Origin: Pseudomonas sp. LBUM920 | Lineage (GTDB): Bacteria; Pseudomonadota; Gammaproteobacteria; Pseudomonadales; Pseudomonadaceae | DNA length: 64,000 nt | Direction: 5' to 3' | Assembly (NCBI RefSeq): GCF_003852315.1 | Contig: NZ_CP027762.1 | Location: 4,507,501 to 4,571,500, forward strand | Part shown: in pieces, positions 34,445 through 43,092 of the stretch | Layout of the letters: every line of letters begins with the position of its first letter | How positions within the stretch are numbered: position 1 is the first letter of the stretch | Notes under the pieces: model-generated | Told to the model about the DNA's origin: nothing | The model's input: only the letters and a program-made list of their open reading frames with translations | Database searches by the model: none | Translations under genes and position numbers: made by a program

Positions 34445-35410
34445 TCACGCAGGCACCACCGTCACCCAGTAACGCGTTCTTCGCTCGATACGCACCGGCA
34501 ACGTGTTGGCGACCAACGCGAGCGCAGCATCGGTATCGTCCAGCTGGAAACTGCCAGTGATGCGCAGGGCGGCCACCGCCTCGCTGCAACGCAGTAAGCC
34601 TGGGCGATAGCGCGACAGCTCAGCCAACAGGTGGTCCAGGCGCATGCGCTCGGCAGGCAGGAAGCCGCGCATCCAGGCCTGGGCCAGCACCCGATCGACG
34701 GGGCTCGGGCGCCCTGCCCCACGCTCGTCCACCTGCATCTGCCAGCCTGCCTGCAACGGCACCGGCGTCGGCTGATGCCGCGTGCTCACTTGCGCCAGCC
34801 CGCGCAACACCGTCACCCGGGTGCCTTGGCGATCATGACGCACCAGCAGGTGGGCGCCATGGCTGTAGAGCACCGCGTTGGGGGTCAGCAGTTCCAGCGA
34901 CGCAGACCCGGCCGGGGTATCCAGGGCCAGTTCGCCCTCGACCAGCTCCACGCTGCGTTGCCCTGCGCCCAAGTCCAGGTTTACCGCACTGGCGGTGTTT
35001 AGCCACAGCGAATAGCCATCCGCCAGGGCCCAGTGCCGCCGCTCCCCCACACGCGTGCGATAGCTCGCCAATGCCGAACGCACCAAGGTGGAATCCGCCG
35101 TTTGCCAGGAGATCCCACCCAGCAGCCCCAACGCCAGCAAACACTTGAGCACCTGGCGACGACGTTGCGGGTCAGCCCCGGCCGCCTGCAACGCCCGGCG
35201 CGCCGTGGCATCGGCTAATAGATCGGCGCCCGGCTGAAGCATCAACGGCAAGCTGCTTACCCGCTGCCACGCATGCTCATGCTCGGCACTCGCCTCACGC
35301 CACTGCCGCAGCGCTTGATGATCACCGGCGCTCATCAACCCGGACTGGATCCGCACCAGCCAATCGATTGCACGGTCGCGCACGCGCGGGTCAACTGCAG
35401 CGCCCCTCAT
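34445..35410 (-). CDS. FecR-family anti-sigma factor / transmembrane signal transducer
   Basis: This is 321 residues. The N-terminal DUF4880-type domain (RDRAIDWLVRIQSGLMSAGDHQALRQWREASAEHEHAWQRV) binds the sigma factor. One membrane segment lies at about 88-103 (KCLLALGLLGGISW). A periplasmic FecR domain follows (DGYSLWLNTASAVNLDLGAGQRSVELVEGEL), then a C-terminal STN-like tail (LRITGSFQLDDTDAALALVANTLPVRI). It overlaps the sigma-factor gene by four bases (ATGA) and precedes the receptor by 96 bp. Ligand-bound receptor would release the sigma factor through this protein. Confidence 0.93.
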   Translation of the reverse strand: MRGAAVDPRVRDRAIDWLVRIQSGLMSAGDHQALRQWREASAEHEHAWQRVSSLPLMLQPGADLLADATARRALQAAGADPQRRRQVLKCLLALGLLGGISWQTADSTLVRSALASYRTRVGERRHWALADGYSLWLNTASAVNLDLGAGQRSVELVEGELALDTPAGSASLELLTPNAVLYSHGAHLLVRHDRQGTRVTVLRGLAQVSTRHQPTPVPLQAGWQMQVDERGAGRPSPVDRVLAQAWMRGFLPAERMRLDHLLAELSRYRPGLLRCSEAVAALRITGSFQLDDTDAALALVANTLPVRIERRTRYWVTVVPA

Positions 35411-35913
35411 TCAAAGCGACTCGCGTAGCACACACTGAATGCTTTGCCCATGGCCCGCTGCACCTGGGCCACCGTCAGGCTCAACTGCGCAGCGATTTGC
35501 GGATAGGTCAGGCCATCGAGCTGGGACAAAAAGAAAATCTGCCGAACCCGCGCCGACAACCCGACCAGCAGCGAATCCAACTGCAACAAGGTCTCGATCA
35601 TCAGGTGGCGCTCCTCCGGCGAAGGCTCCTCAGCCAGCGGCCGCGCCGCCAGTGCTTCCAAGTACGCCCGCTCGATCGCTTGGCGACGCCAGCGATTGAT
35701 CAGCAAGCCATTGGCGATGGTGGCCAAAAACGCCATGGGTTGGCGCAACTCGCGCACATCCTCCTTGGAGCGCAACACGCGGATAAACGTGTCGTGTGCC
35801 AGGTCTTCGGCATCGGCACTGTGCCCCAGCCGCCGATGCAACCAACCCCGAAGCCAGCCATGGTGATTCGTATACAGCTTGGCGACCGGCGAGGCGATGC
35901 TGTCGTCGTGCAT
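35407..35913 (-). CDS. ECF sigma factor of FecI type
   Basis: This is 168 residues. Sigma region 2 reads HHGWLRGWLHRRLGHSADAEDLAHDTFIRVL. Region 4 reads LSARVRQIFFLSQLDGLTYPQIAAQLSLTVAQVQRAMGKAF. It belongs to the iron-starvation FecI group, which transcribes its cognate receptor gene. It is first in the sigma-FecR-receptor cassette, overlaps fecR translationally, and has a Fur-like box 19 bp upstream, so it should be induced by iron limitation. Confidence 0.94.
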   Translation of the reverse strand: MHDDSIASPVAKLYTNHHGWLRGWLHRRLGHSADAEDLAHDTFIRVLRSKEDVRELRQPMAFLATIANGLLINRWRRQAIERAYLEALAARPLAEEPSPEERHLMIETLLQLDSLLVGLSARVRQIFFLSQLDGLTYPQIAAQLSLTVAQVQRAMGKAFSVCYASRFE

Positions 35914-35931
35914 GTCAGATCCGCATTAAAT

Positions 35932-35950
35932 GATAATGCTTCTCATCTTA
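35932..35950 (-). promoter_or_regulatory. Fur box upstream of the ECF sigma gene
   Basis: GATAATGCTTCTCATCTTA matches the 19-bp Fur consensus GATAATGATAATCATTATC at 13 positions, including the whole left GATAATG and the TCAT of the right half. It lies 19-37 bp before the sigma-factor start codon, where Fur binding would block transcription. Confidence 0.7.
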
Positions 35951-36010
35951 TGGCTTTGGGGTGGGCGTTGTATAGGGGTTGGGGTGGCTGCCATCAGTCA
36001 AATCCAAGGC

Positions 36011-36040
36011 AAAAAAAAGCCTGCATCTCTGCAGGCTTTT
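36011..36040 (-). terminator. intrinsic terminator of the tRNA-Asn gene
   Basis: On the minus strand AAGCCTGCA pairs perfectly with TGCAGGCTT around a GAGA loop, then a run of Ts follows (the A run at 36011-36018). It lies 8 bp past the tRNA 3' end and is a textbook Rho-independent terminator. Confidence 0.92.
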
Positions 36041-36047
36041 CTCTATC

Positions 36048-36123
36048 TGGCTCCACGACCTGGACTCGAACCAGGGACCCAATGATTAACAGTCATTTGC
36101 TCTACCAACTGAGCTATCGCGGA
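36048..36123 (-). tRNA. tRNA-Asn (anticodon GTT)
   Basis: This is a 76-nt cloverleaf on the minus strand. The acceptor stem is TCCGCGA with TCGTGGA, the D-arm is AGCTCAGTTGGTAGAGC, and the anticodon loop is CTGTTAA with GTT. The T-arm contains GGTTCGAGTCC, and CCA is encoded at 36048-36050. The discriminator base is G. A terminator follows directly. Confidence 0.97.
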
Positions 36124-36209
36124 ATGCGCCGTATGTTACTGATTAAAAAGAAGAAGTCAAGCACTGAGGCATATTTTCCAGAATTACTTCGGCCAACCGC
36201 TGTGAACGT

Positions 36210-37094
36210 CTATACCGGGCTGGCCATTTCCTTGGCCAGGTCCAGCCAGGCGCGGGCGGCGGGCGGCAGGTGCGCACTGGCGCGCCACGCCAGGGCGATG
36301 TGCCAATCAGTGTGCGCCTCGTCCAAAGCAATCAAGGCGATGCCGGGTTGTTGATGCTTGTGCGCAAGCATGCGCGGCAGAAAAGCGACGCCTAGCCCCG
36401 CCGCCACCAAGTCGACGATAAAGTCGATCTGGCCGCTGCGGGCCGTCACCCTCGGCGTCACGCCTTTGCGTTCACAGGCGGCAAGAATCTTGGCATTCAG
36501 GGCAAAACCCGCTTCGAACAGGATAAACGGCGAATCCGCCAAGTCGTTGAAATCAATACGTGTGCGTTGGGCGAGTGGATGGCTCATGGGCAGCACGGCC
36601 ATCAAGGGTTCGTTGCGCACTGACTGATAGTCGAAATCTTCATCCATGGGCAACAGCAGCGCCGCCAGATCGACCTCCCCGGCTTCCAGGCATTCACGCA
36701 ATTTCTTGCTGCCATACTCGGTAAGCTCGATATCGATATCCGGGTACAGCCTGCGGTAAGCGGCGAACATCGCGGCAAACAACACGCCGCAGCCCACGGG
36801 CGGCAAGCCAATGCGCAATACGCCGCGCTTGAGCCCGCGCAGGTCGTTGATCTCGGCCACCAAATCGTTGCGTTCAGCGAGCAACACCAGCGCGCGGCGG
36901 TAGGCAATTTCGCCAGCGGCGGTCAGTTCGTTCCTGTGGCCCAGGCGATTGAGCAACGGCGTACCCAATTCATCCTCCAGCGTCTTGACCGCCTTGCTCA
37001 CGGTGGACTGTGTCAGGGACACCACTTGGGCCGCCTGGGAGAAACCGCCCTGGCGCACCACTTCGACAAAGGCGCGCAGCGTTCTGAGGTTCAT
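36210..37094 (-). CDS. LysR-type regulator divergent from lldD
   Basis: This is 294 residues. The HTH reads LRAFVEVVRQGGFSQAAQVVSLTQSTVSKAVKTLEDELGTPLLNRLGHRNELTAAGE. The effector part has GVLRIGLPPVGCGVLFAAMFAAYRRLYPDIDIEL and GLGVAFLPRMLAHK, as in the CynR/CbbR-like subgroup. It is divergent from the lactate dehydrogenase gene with a 101-bp intergenic region holding an AT-rich dyad, so it likely controls lldD. This differs from E. coli, where a GntR protein (LldR) does so. Confidence 0.9.
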   Translation of the reverse strand: MNLRTLRAFVEVVRQGGFSQAAQVVSLTQSTVSKAVKTLEDELGTPLLNRLGHRNELTAAGEIAYRRALVLLAERNDLVAEINDLRGLKRGVLRIGLPPVGCGVLFAAMFAAYRRLYPDIDIELTEYGSKKLRECLEAGEVDLAALLLPMDEDFDYQSVRNEPLMAVLPMSHPLAQRTRIDFNDLADSPFILFEAGFALNAKILAACERKGVTPRVTARSGQIDFIVDLVAAGLGVAFLPRMLAHKHQQPGIALIALDEAHTDWHIALAWRASAHLPPAARAWLDLAKEMASPV

Positions 37095-37123
37095 CGGTAT
37101 TCCTTTAGCGACTGGCTACTAGC

Positions 37124-37142
37124 GATAAAAGTTGTTTTTATC
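37124..37142. promoter_or_regulatory. AT-rich dyad in the LysR-lldD intergenic region
   Basis: GATAAAA (37124-37130) and TTTTATC (37136-37142) form a perfect 7-bp inverted repeat with a 5-base spacer, midway between the two divergent starts. This matches the usual position of a LysR recognition site. Binding by the neighbouring LysR protein is inferred. Confidence 0.6.
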
Positions 37143-37195
37143 ATGCCAGATATTTCCTTATGCTGAACCCACCTTGCCTTGTGGAGACACTGTTG

Positions 37196-38338
37196 ATGAT
37201 CATCTCGTCCGCTTCCGATTACCGCGCCGCCGCCAAGCGCAAGCTGCCGCGCTTTCTGTTCGACTACATCGACGGCGGCGCCTACGCCGAGCACACGATG
37301 CGCGCCAACAGTTCGGACCTGGCCGAGATCAGCCTGCGCCAGCGTATCCTGCGCAACGTCGACAACCTGAGCCTCAAGACCCACCTGTTCGGCCAGGAAC
37401 TGGCCATGCCCGTGATTCTGAGCCCGGTGGGGCTTACCGGCATGTACGCGCGGCGTGGTGAGGTGCAAGCGGCAAAGGCAGCGGCGAACCAGGGCATTCC
37501 GTTTTGCTTGTCGACGGTGTCGGTGTGCTCGATTGAAGAAGTGGCATCGCAGAGCCCGCAGTCGATCTGGTTCCAGCTCTATGTGCTCAAGGACCGTGGA
37601 TTTATGCGCAATGCGCTGGAGCGCGCGCAGGCTGCCGGGGTCACCACACTGGTATTCACCGTGGACATGCCGACGCCTGGCGCGCGTTACCGCGATGCCC
37701 ACTCCGGCATGTCCGGGCCGTTCGCGGCGTCGCGACGCATGCTGCAGGCGGTCACCAAACCGCAATGGGCCTTCGACGTAGGCCTGATGGGCCGCCCCCA
37801 CGATCTGGGCAACATCTCAAAATACCTCGGCAAGCCGACTCATCTGGAAGATTACATCGGCTGGCTGGCCAACAACTTCGACCCGTCGATCAGCTGGAAA
37901 GACCTGGAGTGGATCCGTGAATTCTGGAAAGGCCCGATGATCATCAAAGGCATTCTCGACCCACAGGACGCCAAGGATGCGGTGAGTTTCGGCGCCGACG
38001 GTATCGTGGTCTCCAACCACGGCGGCCGTCAGCTTGATGGCGTGCTCTCTACCGCCAGAGCCTTGCCGCCGATTGCCGATGGGGTTGGCGATGACCTGAC
38101 GGTACTTGTCGACTCGGGCATCCGTTCCGGGCTGGATGTGGTGCGCATGCTCGCACTGGGTGCCAAGGCCTGCCTGCTGGGACGCGCGACGGCCTATGCG
38201 CTGGCTGCCGATGGCCAGCACGGCGTTGAAAACCTGCTGGACATCTTCGCCAAGGAGATGCGCGTGGCCATGACACTGACCGGCGTGACGTCGATTGATC
38301 AGATTGACAGCACTACGCTGGTTCAATCAGCCAAATAA
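37196..38338 (+). CDS. lldD: L-lactate dehydrogenase (quinone, FMN)
   Basis: This is 380 residues, close to E. coli LldD (396). It starts MIISSASDYRAAAKRKLPRFLFDYIDGGAYAE; the ATG at 37196 has GGAG 9 bases upstream. FMN and catalytic motifs are intact: SPVGLTGMYARRGE, QLYVLKDRG, the lysine in IIKGI, and SNHGGRQLDG with the active-site His at about 276, then DSGIRSG and GRATAYAL. It oxidises L-lactate to pyruvate at the inner membrane, passing electrons to quinone. The usual partners lldP (permease) and lldEFG or dld are not adjacent in the window. Confidence 0.96.
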   Translation: MIISSASDYRAAAKRKLPRFLFDYIDGGAYAEHTMRANSSDLAEISLRQRILRNVDNLSLKTHLFGQELAMPVILSPVGLTGMYARRGEVQAAKAAANQGIPFCLSTVSVCSIEEVASQSPQSIWFQLYVLKDRGFMRNALERAQAAGVTTLVFTVDMPTPGARYRDAHSGMSGPFAASRRMLQAVTKPQWAFDVGLMGRPHDLGNISKYLGKPTHLEDYIGWLANNFDPSISWKDLEWIREFWKGPMIIKGILDPQDAKDAVSFGADGIVVSNHGGRQLDGVLSTARALPPIADGVGDDLTVLVDSGIRSGLDVVRMLALGAKACLLGRATAYALAADGQHGVENLLDIFAKEMRVAMTLTGVTSIDQIDSTTLVQSAK

Positions 38339-38352
38339 CTGACGTCAGTACC

Positions 38353-38386
38353 CAACGACTGTTTTTACTCTGTAAAATGGTCGTTG
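38353..38386 (+). terminator. hairpin downstream of lldD, weak terminator candidate
   Basis: CAACGAC (38353-38359) pairs with GTCGTTG (38380-38386), and the inner TTTTAC/GTAAAA segments extend the stem around a short TCT loop. It starts 15 bp after the lldD stop. The following bases (ATTTATAAGG) are AT-rich but lack a solid T run, so termination would be modest. Confidence 0.45.
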
Positions 38387-38482
38387 ATTTATAAGGAGTT
38401 TTATTAAGTTAAACGAAATGGCATGAATCTCGCTCTAATCCCTTTCAAGCAGGTTAAGCGATGACAAGACGTGCGGCAGTAC

Positions 38483-38502
38483 CCAGGGGTTATAACCCCT
38501 GG
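38483..38502. promoter_or_regulatory. perfect 20-bp palindrome upstream of the GGDEF gene
   Basis: CCAGGGGTTATAACCCCTGG is a perfect palindrome about 118 bp before the diguanylate cyclase start codon, in a 281-bp intergenic region. It has no T run, so it looks like an operator for a dimeric regulator rather than a terminator. The regulator is unknown. Confidence 0.65.
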
Positions 38503-38619
38503 TAAAGCGGTTTAAACTGTTACCAATGTTTTACGGAACTGAAGGAACAGTAAGACGCTTGGCACTCGCCACTCTCACGCAGCCTGTAAGACAGTTAAGT
38601 GCTTAGAGGCAGATAGCTT

Positions 38620-39549
38620 ATGAAAACACCGACCCAGACTCACGCAATTGACTTCGACAGTGCCAAATTGCAACGCCTGGGCTTTGGTCAGCCGTCTCTC
38701 CTGCCACCCCGTCGACCAGCGTCGTTCGCCCAACTTCGTCAGCAATTGAGCCAACAATTGCAAGTCAGCCTGGAGCCCCAGCGGATCCTTGGGCTGTTCT
38801 TTCGCGAGATTCAGCGCCTGGTGCCTTTGGATGCGTTGCAGTATCGCCACGAAGCCAGCGACCTGCGCCTGGAATTTGGCCATCGCGGCCACCACTCGGT
38901 GAGCTATGCCTTGAGCCATGAAGGTGAGCACTTGGGCGAGCTGATATTTCGACGCAATCAACGCCTGCTGGAAGACGAACTGGTCCAGCTTGAAGCGCTG
39001 CTGGCGACGTTGCTTTATCCGATGCGCAACGCCCTGCTCTACCGCGCCGCCACTCGCAGCGCTCTGCGTGACCCGTTGACCGAAACCGGTAATCGCGTCG
39101 CCATGGACCAGACCCTGCAACGCGAGATCGACATGGCCCGGCGGCACATGAACCCGTTGTCTCTACTGATGCTGGATATCGATCACTTCAAGAAGATCAA
39201 CGACACTCACGGCCACGCAACCGGCGACACCGTACTGCGCGCTGTGGCCGGGGCGATCAAAAGCCAGCTGCGCAATGTCGACATGGTGTTTCGATTTGGC
39301 GGGGAAGAGTTTTTGATCCTGCTCTCCAACACCGGCCGGGACGCGGCAGGTATGGTCGGCGAGCGCCTGCGCAAGGCAGCACAAGCTCAGGACTATTGGG
39401 CAGATACCACGCGGGTGGAGCTGACCGTGAGCCTGGGGTGCTCGACGCTGTTGGCCGCAGAGTCTGCCGAAAGCCTGTTGCGCCGTGCCGACAACGCTTT
39501 GTACGTGGCCAAGCGCGAAGGCCGCAACCGCTTGGCAATGGCGGGGTAA
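38620..39549 (+). CDS. diguanylate cyclase (GGDEF domain)
   Basis: This is 309 residues with no membrane segment. Residues about 35-145 form a GAF-like or other sensor region (QRILGLFFREIQRLVPLDALQYRHE). The GGDEF domain follows (DPLTETGNRVAMDQTLQREIDMARRH) with an intact active site GGEEF. An inhibitory site RxxD (RNVD) lies exactly five residues before it, so product feedback is expected. It makes cyclic-di-GMP from two GTP and promotes sessile behaviour. A palindrome upstream suggests specific transcription control. The 3' end forms a strong hairpin shared with the convergent gene. Confidence 0.93.
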   Translation: MKTPTQTHAIDFDSAKLQRLGFGQPSLLPPRRPASFAQLRQQLSQQLQVSLEPQRILGLFFREIQRLVPLDALQYRHEASDLRLEFGHRGHHSVSYALSHEGEHLGELIFRRNQRLLEDELVQLEALLATLLYPMRNALLYRAATRSALRDPLTETGNRVAMDQTLQREIDMARRHMNPLSLLMLDIDHFKKINDTHGHATGDTVLRAVAGAIKSQLRNVDMVFRFGGEEFLILLSNTGRDAAGMVGERLRKAAQAQDYWADTTRVELTVSLGCSTLLAAESAESLLRRADNALYVAKREGRNRLAMAG

Positions 39550-39561
39550 ACACCCCGCCAT
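39538..39561. terminator. perfect hairpin at the end of the GGDEF gene
   Basis: ATGGCGGGGT (39538-39547) and ACCCCGCCAT (39552-39561) pair over 10 bp with an AAAC loop. The hairpin covers the GGDEF stop codon. It lies between two convergent genes separated by 22 bp. No T run follows on either strand, so it may stabilise 3' ends rather than terminate by itself. Confidence 0.5.
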
Positions 39562-39571
39562 CACGCTTACA

Positions 39572-40378
39572 TCATGCCTCGCTGGCGACGCGAACCTGAC
39601 GCTCGCGAGCGGCCGCAGGCGCCTTTGCTTTTTCGTTCTCCAACTGCATGCAGCTTTCCAAGAACAGATACATGTAGTCGTAGCTCTTGCATACCGCCTG
39701 GCGCAGCTCTACCTGCAGGGCTTTGCTGGGGTTCATCCCGGCCAGGGTGCAGATGATTTCCAGCGCTTCCCACGGGTGGGCGTCGTCATACTGCGCGTGC
39801 ATCTTCAACCACTTCATGGCGCGCTTGCGGTCTTCCTCAGGGAAGGCTGCCGCGTACACACCGGTCGAGCACACCACCGCTGACCACTCCCCGGTTGCAC
39901 CTTCGATCGCGTAGTTGGTTGCGGCAATCGCGACAATCAACGAATCGGCCGAGCTGGTATGCCAGCACCAATGGCTCAGTGCGTGCAGTTCAGGCGGTAC
40001 GTTCTGCGCTTGCAGCTCTTCGAGGCTGACGCCGTGGGCGCGGGCCCAATGCACCCAATAGTCGGCGTGGTTGAGCTCCACGCGAATATTGCGCATCAAC
40101 CACCGGCGCGCCATATCCTCCCCAGGATGACGGGCAAACTTGGTCTTGGTCAGGTTTTGTGCCATGTACAAGGCAAACTGTTCCACCACTGGCCAGCCAC
40201 CGATCAGGTAATGGCGCATGGTCTTGGCGCTGAGCGTGTTGTCACGCATGCGCTGATACAGTTCGTGTTCGACAACTCGGCGCTTGCTCTCGCTACAGTC
40301 CTGGATCAATTGCTGCGCCCAGGCGGGGTAACTCGAGGCTTCCATAAGCGGGCCGGTTCTGTTGAATGTGTCGATCAC
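39572..40378 (-). CDS. PqqC/TenA-like haem-oxygenase-fold protein
   Basis: This is 268 residues. The GTG at 40378 is chosen because AAGGAG lies 7 bases upstream; an earlier in-frame start has none. It is all-helical, with WPVVEQFALYMAQNL, MRNIRVELNHADYWVHWARAHG, NYAIEGATGEWS and HAQYDDAHPWEALEII in order. This spacing of Glu and His residues resembles the PqqC, TenA and CADD-like di-iron group. Members include oxidases and thiaminases; the reaction here is unknown. No thi or pqq genes adjoin it. It is convergent with the GGDEF gene. Confidence 0.8.
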   Translation of the reverse strand: MIDTFNRTGPLMEASSYPAWAQQLIQDCSESKRRVVEHELYQRMRDNTLSAKTMRHYLIGGWPVVEQFALYMAQNLTKTKFARHPGEDMARRWLMRNIRVELNHADYWVHWARAHGVSLEELQAQNVPPELHALSHWCWHTSSADSLIVAIAATNYAIEGATGEWSAVVCSTGVYAAAFPEEDRKRAMKWLKMHAQYDDAHPWEALEIICTLAGMNPSKALQVELRQAVCKSYDYMYLFLESCMQLENEKAKAPAAARERQVRVASEA

Positions 40379-40422
40379 TGTAAGGCTCCTTTTTAAGTGT
40401 GATTGTACAGACCAGCAAAGTT

Positions 40423-42897
40423 TCAGCGGAATGTGCCGGGCGCCTTGAACAACAGAGGCTGCGGCCGCACAGGTCGACACTGCAAGCTATCAAAGGTAAA
40501 CAATTGCGGGCGTTCAATCAGGTAGCCCTGAGCGTAATCCACACCTATCTCCAGTAACGCCTGTTCGATTTGCGGTGTTTCAACAAACTCGGCAATTGTG
40601 CGCTTACCCATGACATGGCCGATGTGGTTGATCACTTCGACCATAGCGCGGTTAATCGGGTCGTCCAGCATATCCTTTACGAAACTTCCATCGATCTTCA
40701 GGAAGTCTACAGGTAAATGTTTCAGATAGGCGAATGAGGACATTCCGGCACAAAAATCGTCGAGCGAAAAATGGCAACCTAAGGCTTTGAGTTCATTAAT
40801 AAAGCGAATTGCACTGCCCAAATTCGCTATAGCGCTGGTTTCGGTTATTTCAAAACAAATCATTTCAGGCGGAATGCTGTAAGCCTCGAATTTTTCACGT
40901 AAAAACCCAAGAAAATCGTCATCTCCAATAGTTATCCCTGACAGATTTATCGCACACATGGCCATAGGTCGGCCTGCACGCTCGTGCATGCAACGGGCGA
41001 TGATCTTGAATACGTTTTCTACCACCCAGCGGTCCAGTGAAGTCATTAAACCGTAACGTTCGGCGGCCGGGATAAAGCTGTCGGGAAGGATGATCCGGCC
41101 GGCCTCGTCGTGCAGACGCAGCAGGATTTCAATATGGCCATTGCCGCCATCGGTTTGGCCAAGCGGGGAGATTTCCTGGGCGTAGAGGCAAAAGCGATTC
41201 TCCTCCAACGCCATGTGCAAGCGCTGCACCCAAGCCATCTCGCCAAAACGCAGGGACAACTCCGAGTCATCCGCGTGGTAGACCTGCACGCGGTTGCGGC
41301 CCTTTTCCTTGGCCATGTAGCACGCCATGTCGGCGGCTCGCAACGAGGCTTCCAGTGTGGTCGGGGTTTGCGAAATGTGCACCAGACCAATACTGACGGT
41401 GGTCATGAAGGGCCGCCCCTTCCACACAAAATGCAGGCTTTGCACGGTATGGCGCAGGCTTTCGGCGATCTTTTCCGCCACAGGTGCCGGGCAGTTCTCC
41501 AGCAGAATGCCGAACTCGTCTCCGCCCAGCCGCGCCAGCGTGTCGCCCTCACGCAGGTCCGATTGCAGCAGTGCGCAGATGTGGCGCAGCAATTCGTCGC
41601 CCGCCGCATGACCGCAGGTGTCGTTGACCAGCTTGAACTGGTCAAGGTCGAGGAACATCAACGCATGCCGCCCGCTTTGCTGGCGCCCTGCCGGGTGCAG
41701 CACTTGCTCAAGGCGATACTCGAATTCGCGGCGGTTGGCCAGGCCGGTCAATGCATCGTGGGTCGCCTGCCAGGAGAGGTTGGCAATGTATTGACGCTCC
41801 TGAGTCATGTCGTGCAGCACCAGCACCGCACCGCTGACCTTGCCTGCACTGCGGATCGGCGCGCCCACCAGCGTCACCGACACGGTACTGCCGTCCAGGC
41901 GCTGGATCAGCTTCGAATGTTCGCTGCCGCCACTGAGCCGGCCCTTGATGATGTGTTCCAGCAGCGTAAAGCCGTCCGGCTCGGCGTTTTCGTCCAGCAG
42001 CTTGAACAGCGCCGCCAGGGGCAGCCCTTGGGCCTGCGATGAGCGCCAGTGAGTCAGTGCCTCCGCCGCGGGGTTCATGTAGGCAATGGCGCCGTCGACG
42101 TCGGTGGTGATCACGCCGTCGCCGATCGACTCGAGGGTGATCTGCGCTCGCTCCTTCTCCACCTGCAAGGCGTCGGCGAAGGCATGGCGCTGGGTCAGCA
42201 ACTTGTGGGTGCGCAGCAGGGCCAACGCGATCAGGCCCAGTGCGGTGGCCAGGTTAGTGATCAACAGCAGGCGCAGGATGACACGCGAGCCCTCGCCCAG
42301 GGCATCACTGAAGGCTTTGGCAGCCGGCGTGACGCCGTCGTTGATGGCGTTGATGCGCGTTTTCCAGGCCTTCACGTCGGTGCTGCTGGCCTGGTCAGCG
42401 CTGATCGCCCGATGCATCGTGCGCGCCAGGTCATCCAGTTGCACCAGGTAACCATCGCCCACGGTCCACAGCTCGATGGCTTTTTCCAGATAACTGAAAT
42501 GGCGGAAGTTGAGGTACAACCAGATCAGGCTGGAAACGTCATCAGGGTGGTTGCCGCCCTTGAGGATACCCAGGCGCGCGGCCGTCAGGTCGGGCGTGGG
42601 TCGGTCAAGGGCAATGCGCAATTCATGCCCACCCTGGGGCACGGCGATGGCTTGCTGGTATTTGAGGTAAGTGGCCGGATCGCGGTTGTCGGCGTAAAGG
42701 GTCAGGTAGTAGATCGCATCTTTCTGACCCTTGGACCACAGGCTTTCACCGGCCACATAACCGCGTACTGCCGAGAGCATGTAGAGGCTGACGCAACCCA
42801 GCAATGCCTGGAACAGGACTACCGCGATAAACGGCCAGACGATGCCCAACAACCGAGGCGTACTTAGCGTCGTTCCGAGAGTGCGCTTTTGCTTCAT
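40423..42897 (-). CDS. membrane PAS-GGDEF-EAL protein (c-di-GMP turnover)
   Basis: This is 824 residues from the ATG at 42897 (AAGGGA upstream). Membrane helices at about 16-40 and 200-225 flank a periplasmic helical sensor. A PAS domain follows at about 245-360 (LESIGDGVITTDVDGAIAYMNPAAE). The GGDEF domain is intact (GGDEF at about 457) with an RxxD inhibitory site (REGD) five residues before. The EAL domain has EILLRL in place of EALLR, with the Asn, Glu, DD, Lys and second Glu positions present (CAINLSG, CFEITET, SLDDFCAG, FLKIDGSFV, EFVET). It may both make and degrade c-di-GMP; phosphodiesterase activity is plausible. Confidence 0.92.
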   Translation of the reverse strand: MKQKRTLGTTLSTPRLLGIVWPFIAVVLFQALLGCVSLYMLSAVRGYVAGESLWSKGQKDAIYYLTLYADNRDPATYLKYQQAIAVPQGGHELRIALDRPTPDLTAARLGILKGGNHPDDVSSLIWLYLNFRHFSYLEKAIELWTVGDGYLVQLDDLARTMHRAISADQASSTDVKAWKTRINAINDGVTPAAKAFSDALGEGSRVILRLLLITNLATALGLIALALLRTHKLLTQRHAFADALQVEKERAQITLESIGDGVITTDVDGAIAYMNPAAEALTHWRSSQAQGLPLAALFKLLDENAEPDGFTLLEHIIKGRLSGGSEHSKLIQRLDGSTVSVTLVGAPIRSAGKVSGAVLVLHDMTQERQYIANLSWQATHDALTGLANRREFEYRLEQVLHPAGRQQSGRHALMFLDLDQFKLVNDTCGHAAGDELLRHICALLQSDLREGDTLARLGGDEFGILLENCPAPVAEKIAESLRHTVQSLHFVWKGRPFMTTVSIGLVHISQTPTTLEASLRAADMACYMAKEKGRNRVQVYHADDSELSLRFGEMAWVQRLHMALEENRFCLYAQEISPLGQTDGGNGHIEILLRLHDEAGRIILPDSFIPAAERYGLMTSLDRWVVENVFKIIARCMHERAGRPMAMCAINLSGITIGDDDFLGFLREKFEAYSIPPEMICFEITETSAIANLGSAIRFINELKALGCHFSLDDFCAGMSSFAYLKHLPVDFLKIDGSFVKDMLDDPINRAMVEVINHIGHVMGKRTIAEFVETPQIEQALLEIGVDYAQGYLIERPQLFTFDSLQCRPVRPQPLLFKAPGTFR

Positions 42898-43092
42898 GAG
42901 GTCCCTTGCACAAGCACCACCAAAAACAGGCGAGTGATTAACGCTCCTGACAGCACAATCTTGGCTAAATTCGCTCGATCCGCTCAAGGGCGTCGGGTCT
43001 ATTCAGCGCCTGAACCTTGAACGGCGCAGGAAAGCCGCTATTTCCTGGGGAGACTCTCGTACCTGCCAGAGTCAATCATTGCAAACCCAACG

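Noticed and set aside
36011..36123. tRNA-Asn as an integration site for a genomic island
   Set aside because: No integrase, no second copy of the tRNA 3' end and no foreign-looking genes were seen beside it.
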